DNA from: Candidatus Bathyarchaeota archaeon
GTDB taxonomy: Archaea > Thermoproteota > Bathyarchaeia > Bathyarchaeales > Bathycorpusculaceae
DNA: 64,000 nucleotides
Assembly: GCA_026014585.1 (NCBI GenBank)
Contig: JAOZIA010000024.1
Coordinates: 248,001 to 312,000, forward strand
Direction of reading: 5' to 3'
Part shown: one piece after another, positions 25,161 to 33,310 of the stretch
Numbering within the stretch: the stretch's first letter is position 1
Layout: each line of letters starts with the position of its first letter
Notes under the pieces: generated by a model
Told to the model about the DNA's origin: nothing
What the model saw: the letters and a program-made list of their open reading frames with translations, nothing else
Databases searched by the model: none
Made by a program: the position numbers and the translations under genes

Positions 25161-25616
25161 TTAGAATGGTCTCATAGCCCATACTCGATACGCCTCATAC
25201 CAAAATATGCTACAAACAATGATTCCAAATGTTAAAATAAACAGGTTATCCCTGCTAAAGGTCTGCAAAAGCAGGAAAACATAGCCCAAAAAGAACACTG
25301 TAGAGAACAAAGCGTAAAAGAAAAACCTTGGAAACAGCACTTTACCAAGCTTAACATAATGCTTTAGAACACCGATTTTGACTTCTCCAACAAGCACATA
25401 CTGTCCGCCAGTTTCTTGCTTTTGAACCAGCCCTAAATTTCGAAGTTGCTCCAGATGGTGAAAAGCTACGCTTGGACTACTGAAGTGTAGTGCACGCTGA
25501 ACCTCTCTTACGCTGGCAGGGTTACCTTTCTTGAGCAGGAACCAGTAAACCTTCCATGCTTTACCTCTAAGCGCGTATTCTAATTCTGTGTCATGTTCCT
25601 TTTCTGCACTAGGCAA
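25161..25616 (-). CDS. Winged-helix protein with C-terminal membrane helices
   Basis: A 151-residue protein with an N-terminal ArsR/PadR-like winged helix (about residues 12-80: WFLLKKGNPASVREVQRALH, SSPSVAFHHLEQLRNLGLV) and two C-terminal transmembrane helices (about 95-117, FFYALFSTVFFLGYVFLL, and 124-143, LFILTFGIIVCSIFWY). It would sit at the inner face of the membrane with its DNA-binding domain in the cytoplasm. It precedes the beta-propeller gene on the same strand, so that gene is a candidate target or partner. Confidence 0.75.
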   Translation of the reverse strand: MPSAEKEHDTELEYALRGKAWKVYWFLLKKGNPASVREVQRALHFSSPSVAFHHLEQLRNLGLVQKQETGGQYVLVGEVKIGVLKHYVKLGKVLFPRFFFYALFSTVFFLGYVFLLLQTFSRDNLFILTFGIIVCSIFWYEAYRVWAMRPF

Positions 25617-25771
25617 GAGCTATTGCGCCCTCTCTTCTACAAGTTAGAAGTAAAAGAGCTTTAATAAGTTGACTAAAAAAACTCCAAAAAACATCCTTAA
25701 CCCTTATAGAACAAAAAAGAAAAATTGAAAACAAAAATGAAAAGAAAAGGGTGTTAAGAAAGAAAACAGCA

Positions 25772-26419
25772 TTAAGCTTTTGATTTGTCGCTACCGGTAG
25801 AAAGACCTGGAGGCAAATCTGGGAAGTTCGCGCTTACTTTCTGCTCTGCAACCACAGCTGCTTCATTTAGGATTTGGGCGGCGTCTTCATTTACGTTGTT
25901 GAAGTTTAATGAATTACCACCGTTTAAGCCTGCATCCATCATAAGCCCGCTTAGCATGTTTCCGATTTCGCCCAGTTCGTTTTCTGCTTCTGGCAGTACA
26001 CCGCACATTCCTGCGTTAACGCTGCGAAGCACTCCAATGCATGGTCCAAGGTTTGATACCAAATCGCCAAACTCTGTGATTGTTCGCATACGCAGAGATA
26101 CTTGGTCTAGGGCTAATCTTGCGTTCATTATGAGTTTGGACATTTTGCGGATTTCTGCTAGTTCTGTAGCATAAATGTTGGCGTGCGCTGTGTCATGCTG
26201 CGTGTAGGCATCCACTAGTTTAGCAAAGAGTGCTTTGTCTTTTGTTGTGAAGCGTTCGTTTGCTTGGTCAAGCTTGTTAATTTGTAGGTCGAGTTTTTTT
26301 AGTGCCATATCAAGTCGCGGTTTTAATGGTGCTTGTGGCTGCACTGTTTGTTTTACTTGGCTGAGGAAGGAGTCTCCTTCTTTTTTAGGTTCCCATTTTT
26401 TAGCAAACCGTTCAGACAT
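25772..26419 (-). CDS. ESCRT-III/CdvB-like protein (Snf7 family)
   Basis: A 215-residue protein of the archaeal CdvB/Snf7 type, which forms membrane-remodelling filaments in cell division of TACK archaea. It has a basic N-terminus, the helical hairpin core from about residue 33 to 130 (KPRLDMALKKLDLQINKLDQ, RFTTKDKALFAKLVDAY, ELAEIRKMSKLIMNARLALD) and a helix near 150-165. The tail contains a Pro/Leu segment (FPDLPPGLS) that could be a MIM-like peptide for a Vps4/CdvC ATPase; that is inference. No wH domain or cdvA/cdvC gene lies nearby. AGGATG precedes the ATG. Confidence 0.8.
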   Translation of the reverse strand: MSERFAKKWEPKKEGDSFLSQVKQTVQPQAPLKPRLDMALKKLDLQINKLDQANERFTTKDKALFAKLVDAYTQHDTAHANIYATELAEIRKMSKLIMNARLALDQVSLRMRTITEFGDLVSNLGPCIGVLRSVNAGMCGVLPEAENELGEIGNMLSGLMMDAGLNGGNSLNFNNVNEDAAQILNEAAVVAEQKVSANFPDLPPGLSTGSDKSKA

Positions 26420-26578
26420 TTTGTTAACATCCTGTCAACTTTGAACATGACATGTCTAAGTATTTACGTGTTTTTAACATGCACATATATATGTAGAAGG
26501 CTATTTTGAAAAAACGGGCGGGTTTACAAAGATTTTCTGTTCAAACACACAATTTAGCATCATCTTAATATCAACAGA

Positions 26579-28561
26579 ATGTTTCTTTTATTGAACAGCA
26601 TGACTTTTCAACATAAAACTCGATCGGAAAAACCCAGCCATACAGAAAGCGAAAACAAGAAAGTCATGGTTGCCTTCGCTGTTCTTTTGGGCATAACTGT
26701 TCTGGTAGGCGGCGTACTGGATATTTTCTTTCAGGGCGTCCCTTTAGGGTTTAATATTCCTGTAATTAACATGCAGGCAACAGTCACAGCGATTTTGTAC
26801 TATGTTTCCGTGCTGATTGTTGCAGTATACATCGGCATAACTGGTCTAAAAGAACTCATTATAGAACACAGATTCAGCGTCGAGTTTCTGATGGCAACCG
26901 CTGCTTTGGGCGCGCTGTATCTTGATGCCCGATTTGAAGCTGCAACAGTGCTTTTTCTTTACTCAATAGCTGAGTATTTTGAAGGCTACATCGAAGACAG
27001 GGCAAGACGCACCATAGAAAAACTCAGCAAATTCATGCCTGATAAAGCCCGAATAATTGCTGATGATACAGAAAAAAGTGTTCCAGTTAGCACCGTGGAG
27101 CCTAACATGATGCTGCTTGTGAAGCCTGGTGAGCGTATTCCATTGGATGACAGTGTAGTGGAAGGGTTTTCTCATGTGGATCAGGCGGTTGTAACGGGGG
27201 AGTCTGTGCCTGTAGTAAAGAAAGTTAGTGACACGGTTTATGCTGGAACACTTAATATCAGCGGTGTTTTGCGGGTTTTGGTGACTAAGAAAGCCAGTGA
27301 AACCTTGGTCTCCAGAATTATTGACCTTGTAGTGGAGTCAGGAAAAAAGAAGGCATCCATCGAGAAGTTGGTTACGCGCTTCTCAAAAATTTATGTTCCC
27401 ATAGTGATTTTGCTTGCAGTTTTAACCGCGACTGTGCCGACTCTTTTGGGCGCTGGAACCTTTGACAGTTGGCTGTATCGTTCCTTGATTTTGCTGGTGG
27501 TTTCCTGCCCAAGCGCGTTTATCATTTCTGTGCCAGCCACAGTGTTTATGGCAATCACCATCGCAGCCAAGCGAGGCGTAGTGATTAAAGGCGGAATTTA
27601 CATTGAAAAACTAGCCAAAGTTAAACAGGTTGTTTTTGACAAGACAGGCACGTTAACGATGGGCAGACCAAGCGTGCATAAAGTCAGGCTTGTTCAACAA
27701 AAAGAAGAAAAAGAAGCCATCGCTTACGCTGCGGCGCTTGAGCAGTTCTCAAATCATCCTGTCGCGCAAGCCATCGTACGCAGAGCAGAAGAAAGAGGCA
27801 TTGACCTCAGCAAGATAAAAGTCACCGATGTCACCGAAATCTCAGGCAAAGGCATAGTGGGCAACGTGAATGGCAACTTTGTGGCGGTGGGCACGCTTGA
27901 GTTGATGAAGGATTTTGGCTGTAACTGCAAAGAGGCTTTTGAGATAAACACTGGCGATGTACATACGACGATTTGTGTCTCTGTAGGTAAAGAGGGTTTA
28001 GCGTCGGTTTGTGTGGTTGACCAAGTAAGAGAAGATTCTCTTAGAGCAGTTAGCAAATTGAAGAAAAATGGTGTAAAAACAGCCATGCTCACAGGCGACC
28101 GCACAGAAATCGCAAACGAGACTGCTCAAGCACTCAAAATTGATGAAGCTCACGCTGAGCTTTTCCCTGAAGACAAACTGCGCCTAATTGAGGAGATGAA
28201 GGCTAAAACTGACGGTTTGGTTGCTATGATTGGGGATGGTGTAAATGATGCGCCTGCGTTGGCGGCGTCTGATGTGGGGATTGCAATGGGTGCAGCAGGT
28301 GTGGATGCAGCGTTAGAGTCGGCTGATGTTGTGCTGGTTAAGGATGAATTGGCGCAGGTTCCTTATCTTTTGGAGCTTAGCAAAAAAACCATGACTATAG
28401 CCAAACAAAACATTGCTGCATCCTTAATTGTTAAACTGGTTCTGGGTGCTTTGGGCTTGATGGGTTTGATTCCGCTGTGGTTTACGGTTGCTTCGGGCGA
28501 TGATGGCGTGACAATGCTGCTATTGTTGAATTCGCTAAGACTGGAAAGGCTAAAGGAGTAA
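26579..28561 (+). CDS. P1B-type metal-transporting ATPase with CPS motif
   Basis: A 660-residue P-type ATPase of the heavy-metal group. The actuator domain has TGES (in VVTGESVPVV), the phosphorylation site is DKTGT with D354, the nucleotide domain has the HP motif (QFSNHPVAQAI), and the hinge is GDGVNDAPAL. The metal-site motif in the sixth membrane helix reads C310-P-S312 (SCPSAF) instead of the CPC, SPC or CPH of familiar classes. There is no N-terminal Cys-x-x-Cys metal-binding domain. GDDGVTMLLL in the last helix keeps the Asp typical of Zn/Cd pumps. Substrate therefore uncertain. A second ATG at 26600 is possible as start. Confidence 0.88.
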   Translation: MFLLLNSMTFQHKTRSEKPSHTESENKKVMVAFAVLLGITVLVGGVLDIFFQGVPLGFNIPVINMQATVTAILYYVSVLIVAVYIGITGLKELIIEHRFSVEFLMATAALGALYLDARFEAATVLFLYSIAEYFEGYIEDRARRTIEKLSKFMPDKARIIADDTEKSVPVSTVEPNMMLLVKPGERIPLDDSVVEGFSHVDQAVVTGESVPVVKKVSDTVYAGTLNISGVLRVLVTKKASETLVSRIIDLVVESGKKKASIEKLVTRFSKIYVPIVILLAVLTATVPTLLGAGTFDSWLYRSLILLVVSCPSAFIISVPATVFMAITIAAKRGVVIKGGIYIEKLAKVKQVVFDKTGTLTMGRPSVHKVRLVQQKEEKEAIAYAAALEQFSNHPVAQAIVRRAEERGIDLSKIKVTDVTEISGKGIVGNVNGNFVAVGTLELMKDFGCNCKEAFEINTGDVHTTICVSVGKEGLASVCVVDQVREDSLRAVSKLKKNGVKTAMLTGDRTEIANETAQALKIDEAHAELFPEDKLRLIEEMKAKTDGLVAMIGDGVNDAPALAASDVGIAMGAAGVDAALESADVVLVKDELAQVPYLLELSKKTMTIAKQNIAASLIVKLVLGALGLMGLIPLWFTVASGDDGVTMLLLLNSLRLERLKE

Positions 28562-28592
28562 TCGCACCGACCCGCTTTCGGACTAAAAATTT

Positions 28593-28653
28593 GCCATTAG
28601 TGACCTCCCCTCTATCGTTTCTGCAATGAATTTCTAATAGGAACCAAATAGAC
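28593..28653 (+). repeat. Dispersed ~60-bp repeat, copy 2
   Basis: GCCATTAGTGACC, then CCCCTCTATCGTTTCTGCA and CTAATAGGAACCAAATAGAC. The first 13 bases are identical with copy 1, which lies 15 kb away in the opposite orientation. Confidence 0.7.
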
Positions 28654-28658
28654 AGGGT

Positions 28659-28721
28659 TGACCTCTCTCTATGTTTTCTGCATAAGTTGGATATTTGGAG
28701 CCTAATAGGTGGCAAATAGAC
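28659..28721 (+). repeat. Dispersed ~60-bp repeat, copy 3 (inner block inverted)
   Basis: TGACCTCTCTCTATGTTTTCTGCATAAG matches the left half of the family, but the right block reads TATTTGGAGCCTAATAGG, the inverse complement of the usual CTATTAGGCTCCAAATA. It is followed by GGCAAATAGAC, shared with copy 5. Confidence 0.65.
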
Positions 28722-28824
28722 CTGTTGCTTTATGGAATAATTTACGCCGCAAAACCAGCAGGTGCACGGGCATCAAACGTAAACTACTTGAGGTAGTGTG
28801 GTTAAATATGAATAGGTGAGCATT

Positions 28825-29154
28825 GTGGTTTTTGAGAAAATAGCTGAAACACAAGAAATACCTTCTGGGCAGATGAAAGCCGTTAAACTTGGCTCAGAAA
28901 CGGTTTTAGTTGCAAACGTAAACGGCACCTACTACGCGATTGGAAATACTTGTACGCATCAAGGCGGAAACCTATCCAAAGGAACCCTGCAGGGAAACAT
29001 CGTAACCTGCCCCAGACACAAATCACAATTCGATGTGACATCGGGCAAAGTGGTTTCTGGACCAAAGATGCCCTTGTTGCATCCAAAAATCAAAGATGCA
29101 ACAACCTACGCCGTGAAAATTGAAGAAACAGCAATACTCATAGAACCAAAATAA
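28825..29154 (+). CDS. Rieske-type [2Fe-2S] ferredoxin
   Basis: A 109-residue soluble Rieske protein of the biphenyl/nitrite-reductase small-subunit type. The cluster ligands are C43-T-H45 (NTCTHQGG) and C62-x-x-H65 (CPRHKSQFD). It has no membrane anchor, so it acts as a small cytoplasmic electron carrier or as an accessory to an oxygenase or reductase; no such partner is adjacent. The GTG at 28825 is preferred because GGTGAG lies five bases upstream. The region before it contains the dyad ACTAC-TTGAG-GTAGT near 28783-28797 and a TATA-like TTAAATATG. Confidence 0.9.
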   Translation: MVFEKIAETQEIPSGQMKAVKLGSETVLVANVNGTYYAIGNTCTHQGGNLSKGTLQGNIVTCPRHKSQFDVTSGKVVSGPKMPLLHPKIKDATTYAVKIEETAILIEPK

Positions 29155-29326
29155 CAGGCTATGCAATAGTTTACTACCCAGCTTAACGTTGGTGAAAAGC
29201 GTAAACATAAACTACCTACGATAAACTGTCTCTTTACTTTTGATATCAAACATTAAATCAATTTTGAAAAAAGATTGTCTCGTTGTGGCATAATACAAAA
29301 ATATTCCTTTTCTGAAGCTATAAAAT

Positions 29327-30166
29327 ATGTCAACAGAACTTGAGCTAAATGTAGCGTTGATTCTTCACTATCTAAGAGAATCTAATACATATGTGACAGG
29401 TAATGATATCCAATTGGCTACTGGATTAGAACCTTTTCGAATAAATCATGCAGTAGCATTTTTGAAAGATGACCATCTCATTGAAAGTATACAAAGTTAC
29501 GATATACCCCCATTTATCTTTCATTCGGTAAAACTTACTGCCAAAGGTAATGAAGAAATTGAACGTAAAAGATGGCAAAGAATACTAAAACCCTTGGAGA
29601 AAAAACATGAACCATATGCTACTAATGTTTCAACCATAGAACGTCCAGTTGGTTCACCTTTTGGATTCACTGATAACGATTGGCGAGCCATCTCCGTTTG
29701 GAAAAAAAGGAAAAACATTCTTTACGTAGTTTTCGGGTGTAAGTTTGCGTCTGATTATTGTAATTATTCTGAGTTGGGAAAAAATATCAAAAAATTGTTC
29801 AAAGAATCCGTTGCACGTTATAATAAAGAGAATCATGAGGATATCGTTGAATTGAAATATAGCTCGTTACATGCGGGTTATGGTGAACACCTATTCAACG
29901 AAATTGCACGAGAAATTATTTCATCAGACATAGCCGTTTTTGAGACATCGGATATGGCACCTAATGTCTTCATAGAAATTGGCGTTGCCTTAACATGGGG
30001 TTCCAGTGTACTTCTCATTAAAAATGCTAAGTGTCCAATACCGCCTTCCGATATTTCGGGTCAAACATATGCAGATTATAGCGATAATGGAAAAAAATTT
30101 GCTGATTCAGATTACTCTGAAAAAATATATCGAATGGTCGAAAAAGCTGTCAGGAAAAAATGTTAG
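29327..30166 (+). CDS. HTH protein with C-terminal nucleotide-binding (TIR/deoxyribosyltransferase-like) domain
   Basis: A 279-residue protein I cannot place in a named family. The N-terminal 80 residues look like a winged helix (VALILHYLRESN, FRINHAVAFLKDDHLIES). After a linker, the C-terminal domain (about 128-279) reads NILYVVFGCKF, LFNEIAREIISSDIAVFETS, APNVFIEIGVAL and SSVLLIK, the alpha/beta pattern of nucleoside deoxyribosyltransferases and TIR-like NAD-cleaving domains, with D201, N213 and E217 at the positions expected for the catalytic region. Base composition is visibly more AT-rich than its neighbours, which suggests recent acquisition. A stress or defence effector is possible but unproven. 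Confidence 0.6.
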   Translation: MSTELELNVALILHYLRESNTYVTGNDIQLATGLEPFRINHAVAFLKDDHLIESIQSYDIPPFIFHSVKLTAKGNEEIERKRWQRILKPLEKKHEPYATNVSTIERPVGSPFGFTDNDWRAISVWKKRKNILYVVFGCKFASDYCNYSELGKNIKKLFKESVARYNKENHEDIVELKYSSLHAGYGEHLFNEIAREIISSDIAVFETSDMAPNVFIEIGVALTWGSSVLLIKNAKCPIPPSDISGQTYADYSDNGKKFADSDYSEKIYRMVEKAVRKKC

Positions 30167-30248
30167 AAACATTTCTCAATCTTTTCATATACTATGGTAA
30201 TGTTTTAATTGTTATTTTGGGTGTATCGGTAAGTCGAAGGTAATAAGT

Positions 30249-32024
30249 TTGAGTAGTGATGGTGTTAAGTGTTCTAAGCCTGAGTGCGATAAGTTCGTCG
30301 CAATTAATGAGTTAGCTAAACGTAGAGGCTTTTTCTGGTCATCGTTTGAGATTTATGGGGGCGCTGGCGGATTTGTCACTTATGGTCCCTTGGGTACGCG
30401 CCTAAAGCAAAACGTAGAAGCAAGATTACGAGAATTATTTGTGAAGAAAATCGGCATTTTCGAGATGGAATCATCCGTTATTGCCCCAGGCAAAGTGTTT
30501 CAAGCCAGCGGTCACGTGGATCACTTCAAAGAACCCATGGTGGAATGCCAAAACTGTCACACTCGCTTCCGAGCTGACCACCTCATTGAAGAAAAGGGCA
30601 TTTCATCTAAAGAGGCGGAAAAGATGACGCTGGATGAGGTGGAAACTGAGATTGCTCATCACGAAATAGTTTGCCCAGACTGCAAAGGCACATTTGGCAA
30701 ACCTACACGCTACCTCACAATGTTTGAAACCACCATCGGCCCATACGCAGGCTCCGTCGGCTATGGTCGTCCAGAGGCAGCGCAGAACATTTTCGTCGAA
30801 TTCAACCGCCTATTCATAGCTGCACGTGAACGTTTACCGTTTGGATGCATAAACATTGGCAAGGCACTACGCAACGAAATCTCGCCAAGACAGGGCTTAA
30901 TTCGCTTGCGTGAATTCACCATTGCGGATTTGGAGTTCTTCTTTGACCCCGCTGAGGGCACATGTAGCAAGCTCTGTGAGGTTGAAGATGAGGTTTTGCC
31001 CATTTTGCTCTGTGATACACGCCTCAAAGAATGCGAAGATGTAACCAACTTCACCGTGCGCGAAGCATTAGATAAGAAAATTATCCGTTGTGAATGGCAA
31101 GCCTACTTTATGGCTATGGCTAAACGTTTGCTGGAGGAGTTGGGGGTTCCTGTTGAGAGGCAGCGTTTCTTAGAGAAGCTCACTTGGGAGAAAGCCCACT
31201 ACAGCACACAAAGCTTTGACCAAGAAGTCCTCGTGGACCGCTGGGGCTGGGTGGAAGTTTCCGGTCACGCATATCGAACAGATTTTGACTTGTCCTGTCA
31301 CATGAAAGCCAGCGGCGTAGACATGTCCGTATATAAAGAGTACAAAACCCCCATAGAAAAAGAAGCACTCACAGTAAAGCCGATAATGGCAAAGCTGGGT
31401 CCCGTCTACAAAGGCGATGCAGGCAAGGTCGCGGCGATTCTTGCCAAGGCTGACCCCAACGAGGTTGCCAAGCAAATGGCTGAACAAGGCAGCTACATGG
31501 CAGACAATTACCAAGTGCTCCCCGACCAAGTAGAAATTGGTGAGCAGAAGATTGTGGAACGCGGAACCCGTTTTGTGCCACATGTGGTTGAACCCAGTTT
31601 TGGTTTGGACCGCCTGTTCTATGTGACACTTGAGTACGCTTATGGCTTGAAGGATGACCGTGTCGTGATGAGTTTTCCACGCCGCCTCGCACCCATTCAG
31701 GTTGGAATTTATCCGTTGATGAGCAGAGACGGTTTAGACTGCAAGGCACAAGAAATCCAAAAACTTCTCAGCAATGAGGGTTTCATGACCGAGTATGACG
31801 AGGCAGGCAGCATCGGCAGAAGATACGCACGCGCTGACGAAGCAGGCATCGCGTTGGGTATAACGGTGGATTATGATACGCTAAGTGACCAGACCGTGAC
31901 GATTCGTGACCGTGACTCTTGGATGCAGGTGCGCGCGCCAATTGAGGAGTTGCCAAAGCTGCTGAAGGAGTACTTTGAGGGCAAAATAAACTTCGAAAAC
32001 TTGGGTATAGTCATTAAAGGTTAA
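30249..32024 (+). CDS. glyS: Glycyl-tRNA synthetase
   Basis: A 591-residue class II GlyRS of the alpha2 archaeal/eukaryotic type. It begins with AINELAKRRGFFWSSFEIYG and GFVTYGPLGTRLKQNVE (motif 1). A zinc-type insertion has VECQNCHTRF and IVCPDCKGTFG. Motif 2 is FGCINIGKALRNEISPRQG, and motif 3 is EPSFGLDRLFYVTLEYAY. The C-terminal anticodon-binding domain starts near FPRRLAPIQVGIYPLM. The TTG start follows GAAGGTAA. It lies downstream of the AT-rich HTH gene on the same strand, 82 bases away. Confidence 0.95.
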   Translation: MSSDGVKCSKPECDKFVAINELAKRRGFFWSSFEIYGGAGGFVTYGPLGTRLKQNVEARLRELFVKKIGIFEMESSVIAPGKVFQASGHVDHFKEPMVECQNCHTRFRADHLIEEKGISSKEAEKMTLDEVETEIAHHEIVCPDCKGTFGKPTRYLTMFETTIGPYAGSVGYGRPEAAQNIFVEFNRLFIAARERLPFGCINIGKALRNEISPRQGLIRLREFTIADLEFFFDPAEGTCSKLCEVEDEVLPILLCDTRLKECEDVTNFTVREALDKKIIRCEWQAYFMAMAKRLLEELGVPVERQRFLEKLTWEKAHYSTQSFDQEVLVDRWGWVEVSGHAYRTDFDLSCHMKASGVDMSVYKEYKTPIEKEALTVKPIMAKLGPVYKGDAGKVAAILAKADPNEVAKQMAEQGSYMADNYQVLPDQVEIGEQKIVERGTRFVPHVVEPSFGLDRLFYVTLEYAYGLKDDRVVMSFPRRLAPIQVGIYPLMSRDGLDCKAQEIQKLLSNEGFMTEYDEAGSIGRRYARADEAGIALGITVDYDTLSDQTVTIRDRDSWMQVRAPIEELPKLLKEYFEGKINFENLGIVIKG

Positions 32025-32086
32025 TTACTACCATTTTTTTATATCACTTTATACATAGTTTAGTTAGTGTTTAGGCGGTTAAGAGA

Positions 32087-32746
32087 GTGGTCCTTCCATC
32101 AGAAACAGAAGAGCGCGTGAAGCGTAGAGCATTGAACGCTTGTCAAGATAACCTTCGTAAAGTAGTAGATGTATCTAGAAAAATTCCTCAACTATCAGAA
32201 TATTTTGCCAGCGGAGACCGCGAATCCGCCAAACGATTACTTAGCGAAATCAGAGCAGGAGAAGAAGAAGTCATCAAAGCACGCCGCATGGTCAGCCAAG
32301 AGCTCGCATCCATCGGCGCAATCCTAAGCAGCCGAGAAGACTTCCTACGGTTCACTAATCAATCCAGCGAAATCGCCGACTTCTCCGAAGGTATAGCCTT
32401 TTACCTTGTCGAAATCATGGAGCACAACTGGGTTATCTCCTCAGACATAAAAAAAGACCTTCTCAAACTCTCCGTTGCCGTGCTCGACAGCGTACTAAAA
32501 CTACGCGAAACCATGATGGTACTCAACTACGGCTCACAAAAAACCCTAGAAAAAGCCAAGGAAGTAGAAATTGCCGAACGCATAGTGGATGACCAGTACC
32601 GCCAGTTAACCATCAAAGCCCTAACTAGCAAACTGGACACGCCTGCGCTTCTGCTACTCCGTGAGGCTTTACAACTTATGGAGAACTCTGCAGATAAAGC
32701 AGAGGACGCGGCGGATACGGCACGCATGATATCATTCATCATGTAG
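32087..32746 (+). CDS. DUF47/PhoU-like phosphate transport regulator
   Basis: A 219-residue all-helical protein of the DUF47 family, PhoU-related regulators often linked to PiT phosphate transporters. It begins ETEERVKRRALNACQDNLRK and has long helices with ENSADKAEDAADTARMI near the C-terminus, which supplies the acidic metal-binding motif typical of PhoU-like bundles. No transporter gene adjoins; the next gene, endA, begins 9 bases after the stop. GTG start; TAG stop. Confidence 0.78.
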   Translation: MVLPSETEERVKRRALNACQDNLRKVVDVSRKIPQLSEYFASGDRESAKRLLSEIRAGEEEVIKARRMVSQELASIGAILSSREDFLRFTNQSSEIADFSEGIAFYLVEIMEHNWVISSDIKKDLLKLSVAVLDSVLKLRETMMVLNYGSQKTLEKAKEVEIAERIVDDQYRQLTIKALTSKLDTPALLLLREALQLMENSADKAEDAADTARMISFIM

Positions 32747-32755
32747 TGAAACTGA

Positions 32756-33310
32756 ATGCCTAAAACCAAAGTTGAACTAATCGACAATTACCTAGTCGTT
32801 TGGGACCCAGCGGAAGGCTCACAGCTCTACAAGGAAGGCTACTACGGGAAACCTTTAGGCATTCCTAAACCAAAAATCCCCGAATTTTCTGTACCCCTAA
32901 TTTTGGATTTAATGGAGGGCGTATATCTTGCGGAACAGAAAAAAATCGCCGTCTACGAGACTCAACAGAAAAAAGCTGTAGGACTTAAAAAACTACAACA
33001 AAAAGCGCGAGAACTCTACAGTGAATTTGAAGAAAAATATGCGGTTTATCAAGATTTACGCAATAATAATTTGATTGTAACGCCAGGCATAAAGTTTGGC
33101 TGTGACTTTGCCGTCTACAAGTATGGACCAGGAGTGGAGCATGCACCGTACATGGTATCGGTAAAGCAGCAAGGCGCAGATATTTCAGCCACAGAAATCG
33201 TGAAGGCAGGGCGGTTGGCGACCACTGTTCGTAAACGTTTCATCATAGCCGTGCCCGATATTGAGGGTGACAGCGTGAAGTATCTGATTTTTAAATGGTT
33301 TAAGGCTTAG
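32756..33310 (+). CDS. endA: tRNA-splicing endonuclease
   Basis: A 184-residue EndA that cuts bulge-helix-bulge introns from tRNA precursors. The catalytic triad is visible at the usual places: Y121 in FAVYKYGPG, H129 in VEHAPY, and K160 in TTVRKRF. The length is that of the single-domain archaeal subunit which forms alpha4 or (alpha-beta)2 enzymes. It follows the PhoU-like gene by 9 bases and probably shares its transcript. It overlaps the convergent nucleotidyltransferase by four bases. Stop codon TAG. Confidence 0.93.
   Translation: MPKTKVELIDNYLVVWDPAEGSQLYKEGYYGKPLGIPKPKIPEFSVPLILDLMEGVYLAEQKKIAVYETQQKKAVGLKKLQQKARELYSEFEEKYAVYQDLRNNNLIVTPGIKFGCDFAVYKYGPGVEHAPYMVSVKQQGADISATEIVKAGRLATTVRKRFIIAVPDIEGDSVKYLIFKWFKA

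Noticed and set aside
28593-28721. Possible CRISPR array in the tandem repeats at 28.6 and 59.9 kb
   Set aside because: Each locus has only two copies, the intervening sequence is short, repeat arms vary and one is inverted, and no cas genes are nearby.
29327-30166. Genomic or defence island around the HTH/nucleotide-binding gene
   Set aside because: Only a single gene looks compositionally distinct; neighbours (Rieske, glyS) are housekeeping-like and no integrase, tRNA target or other defence gene adjoins.
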